In this document: piece by piece, positions 45,571 to 64,000 of the stretch
Layout: each line of letters opens with the position of its first letter
How positions within the stretch are numbered: the stretch's first letter is position 1
Assembly (NCBI GenBank): GCA_963402885.1
Contig: OY727101.1
Span: 16,158,417-16,222,416 of the forward strand
Length of the DNA: 64,000 bases
Origin: Antedon bifida
Lineage: Eukaryota > Echinodermata > Crinoidea > Comatulida > Antedonidae
Direction: 5' to 3'
Notes under the pieces: generated by a model
The model's input: the letters and a program-made list of their open reading frames with translations, nothing else
What the model was told of the DNA's origin: nothing
Database searches by the model: none
Position numbers and translations under genes: made by a program

Positions 45571-46530
45571 TTAATGTCCCGTGATGTTGTAATAGTAGGT
45601 TTCTACGTTTTGTGACGACACAAAACAATTATAAAATTTGATTTCATCAATCAAGCCATAGAAATAACGTTCGTTGTTGCCATGTGCAGTTCAAATAACG
45701 ACTGGGTTAGGATTGATCGGTATAGGACCAGAGCAACAGTCAGACTGACCAGATCGCATTTCTGCATTAATATACAAAGCTGTGTAACTGCCGTTATAGG
45801 TTAAAACCACATGTCGCCATACTCCAAATTGAACCCCAGGGTCATACTTAAAATTGGATTCATTTTGGGTGAAAAGTGATGCAAAAAAAATGAAACGACC
45901 CAGTTTAATTTCAAATTCACCATTGTCCCGGAAACCATTATTCAAAATAAACTGTCGGTCATCACCTCCTTCCAAATGTTTATACCACAAACTAACCGTA
46001 AATTCCGATCCAAAATCAAAGTTACTGAACATGTCAACAGCAATGCTCTGAGAGCCGGTGAAGTTGGCGGCTAAACCAGAAATACCAGTTGTGTATGTCA
46101 AGTCTGTACCATTTGATCTTCCATGGCGTTCATTGCCAGATGTATCATTTACGTCACACTCAAATGCGTAATAAGCAAGTAAATACTGGTTCTCTCCAAC
46201 CAAGACATTGTCCTGGGTACCAGTTTGACCACTGGAACCACCTTCCAGACCATTAGTTGACGATTCTGTTACCATTGTATTCTGACCATTTTCATCTGAC
46301 GTCACAAGTTGATTTTTATTGAATTCTTGAGCCAAATAAGGAGCATTTACTTTCCCCTTTAGTGACTTAAATCTAAAACTGATGCATTTTGAAACTACTT
46401 TCAAAATACATTTCTCCCGATCAGCCAATTTCACCAGTTTCTGGTTGTTTCCACATTTTATTTCATGTTGTATACCATTTACGAGAGGTATTTCCAGAAC
46501 CACGATCAACATTAACACACTGCAATACAT
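45571..46530 (-). pseudogene. LamG-like copy L, premature stop
   Basis: Twin of copy J with an intact start and 279 codons, then TGA at 45691-45693 where J has GGA (the plus strand reads TTCAAATAACG instead of TTCCAATAACG). The remaining 40 codons stay open to the original stop at 45571-45573. The lost end contains the conserved FYGLIDEIKFYN strand, so the truncated domain is unlikely to fold normally. Small in-frame deletions also shorten the linker. Confidence 0.88.
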
Positions 46531-46737
46531 AATCTAATGAAAAGAATAATACAGCATAATATGTGTTTTTTTTTGTGAAGTAAATTTAAAATACACTGTT
46601 TTAACTGACTATAGGCCTGTTGACAATCACTGCACAAATTGATTAAAACAAAAAACAACATAAAAAAATTCGGCAGGATTACCTAGAATTTATCAATTAA
46701 ATAAAAGTCGGAAGGCTATCTATATTTTAATGAATTC

Positions 46738-46868
46738 TAAAGCAACACAAGCACGTAAGGGCAACGCAACTGATTTGACCAATCACAAGAGATTGCTTAT
46801 TCGAACTGTCACTAGTCATTGGTAAACTCACTTACGTTGCGTTTACGCTCTTGCGTTCTAGTGGGAAG
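46738..46868. mobile_element. Palindromic CCAAT-type MITE, family 2, duplicate
   Basis: Copy of 41941 carried along in unit 2, with a few substitutions. Confidence 0.8.
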
Positions 46869-47689
46869 AAAACTTAAATAAAAGACTAACTGGCAAATCA
46901 ACAGAGCTGAAAGAAAATCATAACATAATGTTACCTTCTCAACATGAACCAGATTCTAAAATCGATCGAAATACTTAATTGTGTTAGTTAAACTTCTTAC
47001 AGCATTTGTTTTTATTGTAAACATTTTGTGAAAGAATTACAAATACTATAGTATACTACGTATAAACAGATTTATTTTGACTGTATATTCAATCTTTAAT
47101 ATTGAATTCTTTCATTTCATCTCGTTCTGTTCCCTCAAAAATTAAACTGATACACATTTACATGACAAATATGAAAACACAATGGATGGTAAACTATATA
47201 ATTAGTGTGATGCTACTGCTATTGTGCCAAATTAAATCAGTGGAGTTAATTGGCTAAAAGGCGTATTTAATATCTTTCGATTTCGGCTTGGTTTCCATTT
47301 TAATTGCTACGTGTAGCCAACGAAATCTGGAGCAAATATCAGGAGCGCTAAGCGATTCGTCAAAGAACGTTCCGAACTTAACGATTTGTCTGCCATGACT
47401 TCAATCGTAATAGAGGACCAATAATACACACCAAGTTTAATAAACATCTCCAGAAATCTATGTCTCAATACACTTTATGTTTACAATTTAAAAAAAAAAT
47501 TAAATGTAGATAAAACAGTAATAACATTTTTAATCTTTCTGATTAAACAAAATGAAATAAGACAAATATTTTGTACGATTTTTAAAACAACTTGTAAATC
47601 AATATCAGTTTTTTTCCACAATTGGTAGGTTTTGAATAAAATAAAGAGTCTACGAGCGATAAACAATGGTGCTTGCTCTATCACTATAG

Positions 47690-48559
47690 TTTGAATCATA
47701 TTGTAGTAGGCTTCCACGCTTTGCGGCGTCACAAAAACACTGTCAAATGTGACTTTCAATCAATCGATAATAGAAACGATCGATCTTGTTTTTTACTGTT
47801 CCAATAACGACTGGGTTAGGATTGATCGGTATAGAACCAGAGCAACATTCAGACTGACCGGATTGCATCTCTCCATTTACATAAAATGCTGTGTAACTGC
47901 CGTTGTACGTTAAAACCACATGTCGCCACATTCCTTATTGAACCATTGGCGTATACAGAAATTTACTAAAATTAGGATGGGTGAAAATTGATCATAACTT
48001 TTTACGACCCATTTTTATTCCAAATTCACCATCATCACGGTACCCATTACTCAAAATGTACTGATAGTGTTAATCCCATGCAAATCGTTTATACCACAAA
48101 CCAACCGTAAATTCTTTTATTTACAAAATCAAAGTTACTGAACTCATCATCAACAACACTCTGAGAGCCAGTGAAGTTGGCGGCTAATCCACTTACACCA
48201 GTTGTGTATGTTAAGTCTGTACCATTAGATCTTCCATGGCATTCATTGCCACATGTATCTTTGACATCACACTCAAACGCACAATAAGCAAGTAAATACT
48301 GATTCTCGTCAACCAAAACACTGTCAGTAGTTAAATAATGAGAATTAGACTCATTTTCCAGACCAGTTGAGGATTCCGTCATGACGTTATAATGTTGATT
48401 TTCAATAAATTGGTGAGCCAAGTACGAGGCAACCAGTTGATATTCGTTGCAAACACTATCTCCATTCCTTTCAAGAAACTTAATATTAACACTGGGATAC
48501 CAAATGCATTTTGTACTAAAGATCAACATACAATTATCGTGATCAGCCATTTTCACCAA
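47690..48559 (-). pseudogene. LamG-like copy M, degenerate
   Basis: Recognisable from VKMADHDNCMLIFSTKCIW through YLLAYCAFECDV, DLTYTTGVSGLAANFTGSQ, WRHVVLTYNGS and NPVVIGTV, but spread over three frames with stops near 47938 and 48089 and a frameshift near 47745. The signal peptide is missing: upstream of 48559 the sequence is unrelated. Clearly dead. Confidence 0.85.
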
Positions 48560-48978
48560 GCGGCCCAGGTAATGCAGGGTGTGATAGGGGTCTGTAGGGT
48601 GTGGCTAGGGTGCGGTACGATATGTAGACCAATACTTTGTGTCACTTCCCGCTATCTTGCTAAAATACAATATTCTCAACATTTTCCGCCTTAGGTACGC
48701 CATGAAATACCTATATTTACTATTAGAGATGCCAATATTTTTCTATTTTTTAATAGCATCCGAATTAGTTTGAGGTAATTTTCAATCAATATTATAGCGG
48801 CCTGTATACAATGCTATATAGTATATGCTTTCAAAAATCTTTCCGATATTTCGTTTTTCCAAGTTGGGAGGTCTGGACACATGTAAAGCAATTAATGTAC
48901 AATTAGTACTATATATAAAAAACACTTTTACAAAAATGGTTGATATTTGATATGCTAATTATATAGTTTAAATTATAA

Positions 48979-49170
48979 AGTTAATAAATTCACTATCATC
49001 GCGGTACCCATTATTACCAACAAAATACAGATTGCAATCAATCTCCTTGAAATGTTATACAAAAAACTGACAAATTTCGATCGAAAATCAAAGTTACTGA
49101 ACCTATTAACAAGAATATTCTTTCTTGAGAGCCGGTGAACTTGGCATTTACACCACTTGTGTATGGTAAG
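48979..49170 (-). pseudogene. LamG-like relic N
   Basis: A short decayed piece of the LamG domain (plus strand AAATCAAAGTTACTGAAC, GAGAGCCGGTGAA and ACACCACTTGTGTATG are minus-strand landmarks). It marks the proximal edge of the array next to NVL. Confidence 0.7.
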
Positions 49171-49466
49171 CCTTTTTTTATGACGATTACCGATATTGTG
49201 ATCTAGTTAATTCGTTACAGGTAGTGATGCAGTTACAAACGCTCTTTTAAAACAGCCTAACCTAAAATAAACCCACACACGCCCTGCTAACAGGCGTAGC
49301 ACGGCTGGTGTGTAAGGTGTGGCTGGGGTTACGTATGTACTAGAGTTTATAACTTCTGAAAATTCAAGTATTTAAACACATTTTTTTAGTACTAAATTAC
49401 CAGATGTTTAAATAATATACTGTACTTACAATTAAGCGACCGTCAAACATTCAATTGCTTACTTTC

Positions 49467-58472
<9,006 letters not shown>

Positions 58473-58482
58473 TTCGGATAAC

Positions 58483-59150
58483 CTAAAGTTGGGTATAGAA
58501 AACAACATGCAGTATATCATACATGTAGGATGTACAGTAGTATTAGCCTACTTACTACTAGGCCTAATAATGGATGTGATTTTTGAAAGTTTTAACTTTT
58601 AATTAAAATTAATATAATTATTAAAATTAATAATTTCATAATAAAATAGCCTATATCTATGCCCATCCTTTAATTTAAATATTGAGAACGATATCTAAAT
58701 AATAGATACTTGAAAACAGAAAGCTAGTACTTTATCAAACTGTTTTAAATTCCTAGGCCTAGACACCGGTACCAACTCCCTCAACATCGTCGGCGGAAGA
58801 AATCGACAATTCCTTCCACCAGTCCAACCATTAATGGTAGAGGGCCTAGGCCTAGCATAAAAAATGTAAATTTATATTGAAAACAAATTAAATCACTTTT
58901 ACTACCGAATCACGAGCAAGCCAAATATCTAGTTCAACTTATAAACTACATGAATGGTAAGTAATTTGTATTGATAGATTTAAAAAGAACAGTTTAATGA
59001 GGTTTAATAATTACCCGTCAATAACCAAAAGCAGCAGAGCAGACGACAAACCACATGGAACCAGTCATGTGGAACGAGACTACTGTACCAGCAGCCGTGC
59101 GTCAATATAATATTCTATCAACACGGCCATCGTGTACTTTGAATATTGTT
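58483..59150 (-). promoter_or_regulatory. NVL 5' region with non-coding exon
   Basis: An acceptor (AACTTTAG) lies about 11 bases upstream of the NVL start codon, and a donor (GACGG then GTAATT) at 59015/59014 would end a non-coding first exon. The promoter is therefore expected around 59050-59150. No specific element is recognised. Confidence 0.45.
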
Positions 59151-60694
59151 AAAATGTTGGCTGCAGTTAAATTTAAGTGTTAATTATCAAAGATGTACAT
59201 TTGAGCCTTATCTTGGGACCCATTTGCATACAATACAATCAAGTGGTATAATTATGTACAATGCATTTAGAAAAAAAGACGTATAGGCCTACTATTTGAG
59301 TGAAAAACATCGTATATTCACAACCGAAGTCTATAAACTATTATTACTATTTCAATTATTAGTTCATCTTAAAAATAAATTACGAAGACATTCCATGTTT
59401 CGACAGACTATGGTATTCAATACACACAGAAATATATGTCAGACAAATGCTACTATCAACTTGATTCAAGAAAAATAAATTTACGTAGTAAATAAATTAT
59501 TATTTCATGATTAAAGCAAAGTATTTTCATAATGGCAGTTATACTTTTACTTTCTGAGATGTAGGCCTGCTGTGGAAATAATACATAAACAAACATGGGT
59601 TTCTCATGACTTCTGAAGTACTAGACGGTGCATCTAATAATATACACTGTAGGTGGAGGGAAGTTAATTTGATATTATAACATCTCTATTCACGAATACT
59701 ACACGCAATGTTATATATATTACTATAATTTTGATATTTAAAAAGCATTTCTCTTATCTTTGGGGTGGTCCACACAAAATCCCTTCACTTTAACAAAACT
59801 TGTAAAATCAAGACACCAACTAAATGATGGAATGGATAAAATGAAATAGCGTTGAAAGAATTGATTTGATCTGTTTTAGACATGGAATACAAATAATAAA
59901 AAATTAAATAAATAAAAATAACTTAACTATCCATTTTATAAATAGTATAGTATACAGCACAATAGGGAACTTTGCTTTAAGCCCTATGCATATCGCAGTG
60001 TTGGTTGTCTGGAACTAGAGTCGGCCAGTGCTTAGGTCATCAGAAATAGTAAGTTCACAATTTTTTCTCGAAAACCATACGGAGATGACAATTATAGCTC
60101 TATCGAAATATTATAGTGAGTTGAAAGAATAAATGAAAATATAGAAATAGAAAATTATATGTGTAGATAACATAACATAAAAAATATCATTTTATAATAC
60201 TAATGATATACAGCGTCTTCCTTTTTTTTCACCGCGAAAAACATCTACACTAGCATAGTTACTGTCTATTTTTGCTCTATTCAATAATAGAGTATCTACA
60301 CTTATTTGTTACTTATTATGTAGTACTATAGTTACTTTATATACAATTTCTCTCTGGCTAGTTTTCATTTAAAAACACCAAGATGCCACACACAACCAGT
60401 TTAACATTCTAATTAACACACATTCTCTGTAATACTACCATACCTGAAGTTTTACAGTATTAAAAAACATAAAGAAAAAATAATGATATGCGATGAACCA
60501 ACCATTACATGAATTGGTATTGGCAAAAGACATAATATGTTGGAAGTTGTGTTTGCAAAATAAATAGTTTAAATAAAAATATTTTATCAAAATGTTTTAC
60601 AAAATGCAAAGAAAAAACCCAAGAAAATATAGTTGGTTTTTAAACAAACCGTTAATATAATTTTGTACTTTTGTTAAATTTTTATTGCATTTAT
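59151..60694. other. Intergenic between NVL and PC
   Basis: AT-rich sequence with no recognisable gene. The end next to PC should include its 3' untranslated region. On the minus strand AATAAATAAATGCAATAAA overlaps and follows the PC stop codon and may supply polyadenylation signals. Confidence 0.5.
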
Positions 60695-63600
60695 TTATTC
60701 TTCTATATCAACTAGCAGGTCTTCTCCCTGGACCTGGTATCCTGTGGTGACGGATATTCCTTTAATCTTTCCTGACACCGGTGCGTTTATAACCATCTCC
60801 ATTTTCATTGCACTGAGAACGACGAGCGGTTTACCCTTTTCGACTTTGTCCCCAACCTTCACTCGGATGTCAATGACCTCGCCTGGCATCGGTGCTCCGA
60901 CTGATCCTTTCACACCAGGTTGTACTTTAGGGTGTACATGCATCTCCTATAAAAACAAAAAGAGTGAATCTCAACCCTCCATTATAAATGTGAAAAATGT
61001 AATGTGCCCATATATGAACATGATGATGTCATATTACTATCATATTTGGGCACATCACAATTTTTTTTGTCAGACTAGTTTCAAGTATCAATTTATTTTA
61101 CCATTTCAAATTCCTAAAAGCTATATAACTGGTGTGAATAACCATAAGAGCAAAGCTCTTTACCTGTCGCCCATTGGTGCAGTACAATACAAACAACATG
61201 AAGGGTGCAATATATAACAAGACAGAGCTTTAGGCTAAATAAAGCACACCAAACAATTTAAAAATCTATCTTAAGTAAATACCACTGAAGTGGTTAAATG
61301 TTTATTGATCTTTTTTTAATGAAGTTTATCAGGCTTATTTCAGGGTGTAATGATAGTTATAAAGACACCTACCTTTAAAGCCTGTTTGTCCTTAATCATC
61401 ACTGACCTAAGTTGTCCATTCAACTCAAAGAATACTTCTCTTTCCCCAGTAGCTTTGTTCAACTCACCAAGGGCTAAGAATTTCACATGAAGAGTCTTTC
61501 CTCTTTCAATCTCAACCTATACACATTTTAGAAAAAACAATTAAATAAAAATAATCACTAATAGTAATACAAAAGAATTCCCAAGTTCATGTGCTAATAT
61601 TTGTATAATATTCATTCTTAAATTTAAGAAATTTAAATTAAGCCCTCTACAGACCCATGGCTGCCACAGTGCAGTGCTACCATGAATGACATCACATCAC
61701 ATTTTTTTGTCACATAAGTTTTATAATGTGGACAGAGCTTTAAATTGTGTAACTCAACTCAAATTTTTGTTTAAATCTATGACTTACCTCAAATTCCTCG
61801 GCAACATCTGGCCCCGTTAGAAACAATCTTGTTGAGAGACAATTCACAGGTCCAAATTCTTTGTGGAAGTTCATGTAATCTTCATGAACCTTTGGATAGA
61901 GGGCAGCACTAATCACATCTTCTTCTCGTACTCGAGAGCCATGTTTCTCGATTAATTTTTCCTTTAGACTATCGAGATCTTCTGGTTGCATTGTTTCTCC
62001 AGGTCTGCCATCAATTCTAGGCATATCTTTTATGACCTGAAAATCATTTATCATTTTTAAATTTTTGCATAATTTTTTTAAAGCTCTATTTAATCTATAA
62101 AGAAATCATTACTGTATGAATTATTGATCTAAAATCTACTGTATACCCTACTCTGTAACTAGCTGTATAATTCACAAAAAAACATAAATTCATCATTTAA
62201 TCTTTGCATGATAATGTTAAAGCTCTATTTAATCTATAACAGAAACTATTTTTGTAATAATTCATTATTTATCTAATGTACCAACTACTGTAACCCTGCT
62301 CTGAAACTACCTGTTTAAGTAAAAAAAAAAACACATAAGTTTATCCTTTAGTGTAAATATTAGTATATATTATTAACAAAATACAGTGCGTTGTTACAGT
62401 ATGTTTCCTAACCTTTGTTCTTAGTGGCTCTGGGAAGCCTCCATATGGTTGGCCTAGGTACCCTTGTAGGAATTCCACCACAGACTTGGGCAATGAGAGT
62501 TCTTCCGCTTTCGTTTCTACATCTGCACCACTCAGTTTATTTTGTACCATGAACTGGGCAAGGTCACCAACTACCTTAGATGATGGGGTCACCTAGAGAA
62601 AAAAAAGGTCACATTAGGAGACACAACATGAAATATATTGTAAAGTATAAGATAACAACAGGATGCTGAGCTTCGAAGATCAAAGGGTTTATCCGTGGCT
62701 GCGACATCAACAGTTCCACGCCTCTTAACATACACTGTGCGCTGCGCAGAATATGTACATGGTACAGTACTGTTGGTATTTGTCGCAGCCAGACCTAGAT
62801 CGAAGGACTGTTACGAGTTCCTCTCTTGGCAAGGCAAGCTCAGTGTCCTGTTGATATACAACCATTAAACATTCTCCAGAATAGAGCAAGTAGATAGACT
62901 AGTACATGAGTTGCATTTTATGAGCCTTTATATAGTTTTTAAGACTGTTGAGTATGTGGACTGAAGACTGAGAAGCATTCACTAAATGCTCATCCTAAAA
63001 AACACATACCTTGATAAGATCTCCCAACAACTGATTTGCCTCCACGTAAGCCTTTTTGACTTCTGTGAACTGACTTCCAAGGCCTAGACTAAACGCTTGG
63101 AACTGAAGATTTGTGTACTGGCCTCCTGGAATCTCGTTCTTGTAAATATCCGCATTGCCGCTCTTGAGTGTTGTACAACATTCAAAGGGCGCGTATAACT
63201 GCCTCGTAACCTCCCAGTATGAACTATAATCAAACACTTTATCCAATGGGATTTCTGAAAACGTAACCAATAGATAAAATTAATCACTTTATAACATACA
63301 GTGAATTGGCAGACTATAATATCAAAACATAAATTATTTGTGAACTTGCTTTGTCAGTAAAATAATGTTTTTTGTTTTTTTTTGGTTTAAAAAATGTTTA
63401 ATGGAATTCAACTTACTTGTATCAAGTTCGGTGTTCTCAAGAGCTGACACAACAGCTCCCATACTAGGCTGAGATGTCAAGCCAGACATGGAATCAACGG
63501 CTACATCAACGACGTCAGCACCAGCCTGGGCTGAAGCCAACATGGCCGCTACACCAGCGCCAGCAGTATCGTGAGTGTGAATGTGAATAGGCATGTCTGG

Positions 63601-64000
63601 AAATTTGTCTCTCAATGACTTTACTAACAACGTGGCCGATTTCGGCTTCAGTAAGCCAGCCATATCCTATAAAACATAGATTAAAATATGACAATAGTAT
63701 TTTTTGCTTTAAATTACATTTTTTCAGGTAATTAATTTTTTTTTTGATCCAGTTTTTGGCAAAAGTGAATAACATGATTAAATTACATGACATTAAAATG
63801 GCATATTAAACAAAAAATAATTTGAAAAAAAAAAAATTTTGTAGGGGAACAATATATCTTCAAAAATTAGTATTAAGAAAGTCTTAATTATAGGCTTTTG
63901 AGTGGCAGATTCTTACTTTGATACACAGAATGTGTGTTCCCATGGCTACAAGTTCAGTGGCCAGGTCCATATAATAATCTAAAGTGTACTTTGACTTCAT
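60695..64000 (-). CDS. PC: Pyruvate carboxylase, C-terminal part (5' part outside window)
   Basis: Mitochondrial biotin enzyme that carboxylates pyruvate to oxaloacetate. Seven exons visible: 63917-64000 (cut by the window edge), 63417-63666, 63010-63254, 62413-62592, 61788-62036, 61373-61516 and 60695-60946. They give 467 residues in consistent phase. The carboxyltransferase part shows [27 protein letters not shown] and the metal-site motif [31 protein letters not shown] follows, then the domain with [17 protein letters not shown]. The biotinyl domain has IGAPMPGK-like [12 protein letters not shown] and the biotin lysine in SAMKMEM. The C-terminus (LLVDIEE) matches the family's end. Confidence 0.95.
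60984..61233. mobile_element. Palindromic MITE, family 1, copy 16, disrupted
   Basis: The inner arms AATGTGCCCA and GGGCACATCACA are present, but the right outer arm is displaced by about 120 unrelated bases before GACAGAGCTTTA at 61221-61232. Probably interrupted by a later insertion. Lies in the last PC intron. Confidence 0.65.
61639..61742. mobile_element. Palindromic MITE, family 1, copy 17, degraded
   Basis: Left end TTAAGCCCTCTACAGAC, right end CACATAAGTTTTATAATGTG then GACAGAGCTTTA. The middle is mostly lost. Ends about 45 bases from a PC exon. Confidence 0.65.
62656..62853. mobile_element. MITE family 3 (AACAGGA ends), intact
   Basis: Ends CAACAGGATGCTGAGCTT and AAGCTCAGTGTCCTGTTG are inverted partners. 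The interior GTACATGGTACAGTACTGTT is shared in inverted orientation with the copies at 31630, 39536 and 44348. Lies in a PC intron. Confidence 0.8.

Larger units (their letters stand above)
42670..47432. repeat. Tandem segmental duplication, unit 2 (4.76 kb)
   Basis: Repeats 37856-42669 in order, including LamG copies K and L, the SINE-in-MITE pair and the family 2 MITE. Similarity ends after GGACCAATAATACACACC at 47432. A small deletion of about 17 bases relative to unit 1 lies near 45320, and others lie upstream of L. Confidence 0.93.

Noticed and set aside
60744-61217. 157-codon plus-strand frame antisense to the PC biotinyl exon
   Set aside because: Shadow of the PC exon and a MITE; no family resemblance.

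Overview
The window is eukaryotic, intron-rich and AT-rich, with many small dispersed repeats. Clear metazoan genes with GT/AG introns, including a sperm-specific CatSper channel subunit, indicate an animal. The style (short exons, frequent TAGGCCTA-type motifs, dense miniature transposons, CatSper retained) suggests a marine invertebrate deuterostome, probably an echinoderm. The species assignment is inference.

Layout. (1) 3650-10461, minus: a complete alpha-SNAP (NAPA) gene, seven coding exons plus a second, same-length copy of exon 3 that looks like an alternative exon. (2) 11232-16162, plus: a complete CATSPER1-like gene, eleven coding exons, 442 codons, divergent from NAPA across about 0.75 kb that must hold both promoters. 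(3) 17040-49170, minus: a tandem array of secreted proteins with one C-terminal LamG/concanavalin-A-like domain. Each copy has a single coding exon; most sit behind a shared untranslated first exon. I count six intact copies (17040, 20685, 35718, 38034, 40756, 42848), four damaged copies (24728, 27977, 33196, 45571), one multiply broken copy (47700) and at least three relics (27373, 31107, 48979). A Ser/Thr/Glu/Asn-rich linker built from 34-residue repeats differs in length between copies. Two nested segmental duplications (about 3.8 kb and 4.8 kb) built part of the array, and truncated LINE copies sit inside it. (4) 49467-58472, minus: a complete NVL gene, an AAA+ ATPase of ribosome biogenesis, 24 coding exons, 809 codons. 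(5) 60695-64000, minus: the 3' seven coding exons of pyruvate carboxylase (PC), ending in the biotinyl domain; the 5' part lies beyond the window.

Repeats fill much of the rest: about 17 copies of a palindromic miniature element (ends AAGCTCTGTCTACACT), a palindromic CCAAT-containing element, a hAT-type element with a perfect 8-bp target duplication, a third family with AACAGGA ends carrying a nested tRNA-type SINE, and two unrelated minisatellites that both have a 41-bp period.

The housekeeping genes (NAPA, NVL, PC) and CATSPER1 are not functionally linked. The LamG-like array is the part most likely to be undescribed: a rapidly turning-over, lineage-specific family of secreted, probably glycosylated proteins whose biological role cannot be read from sequence. 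All exon boundaries were derived by hand from splice signals, reading phase and family similarity.
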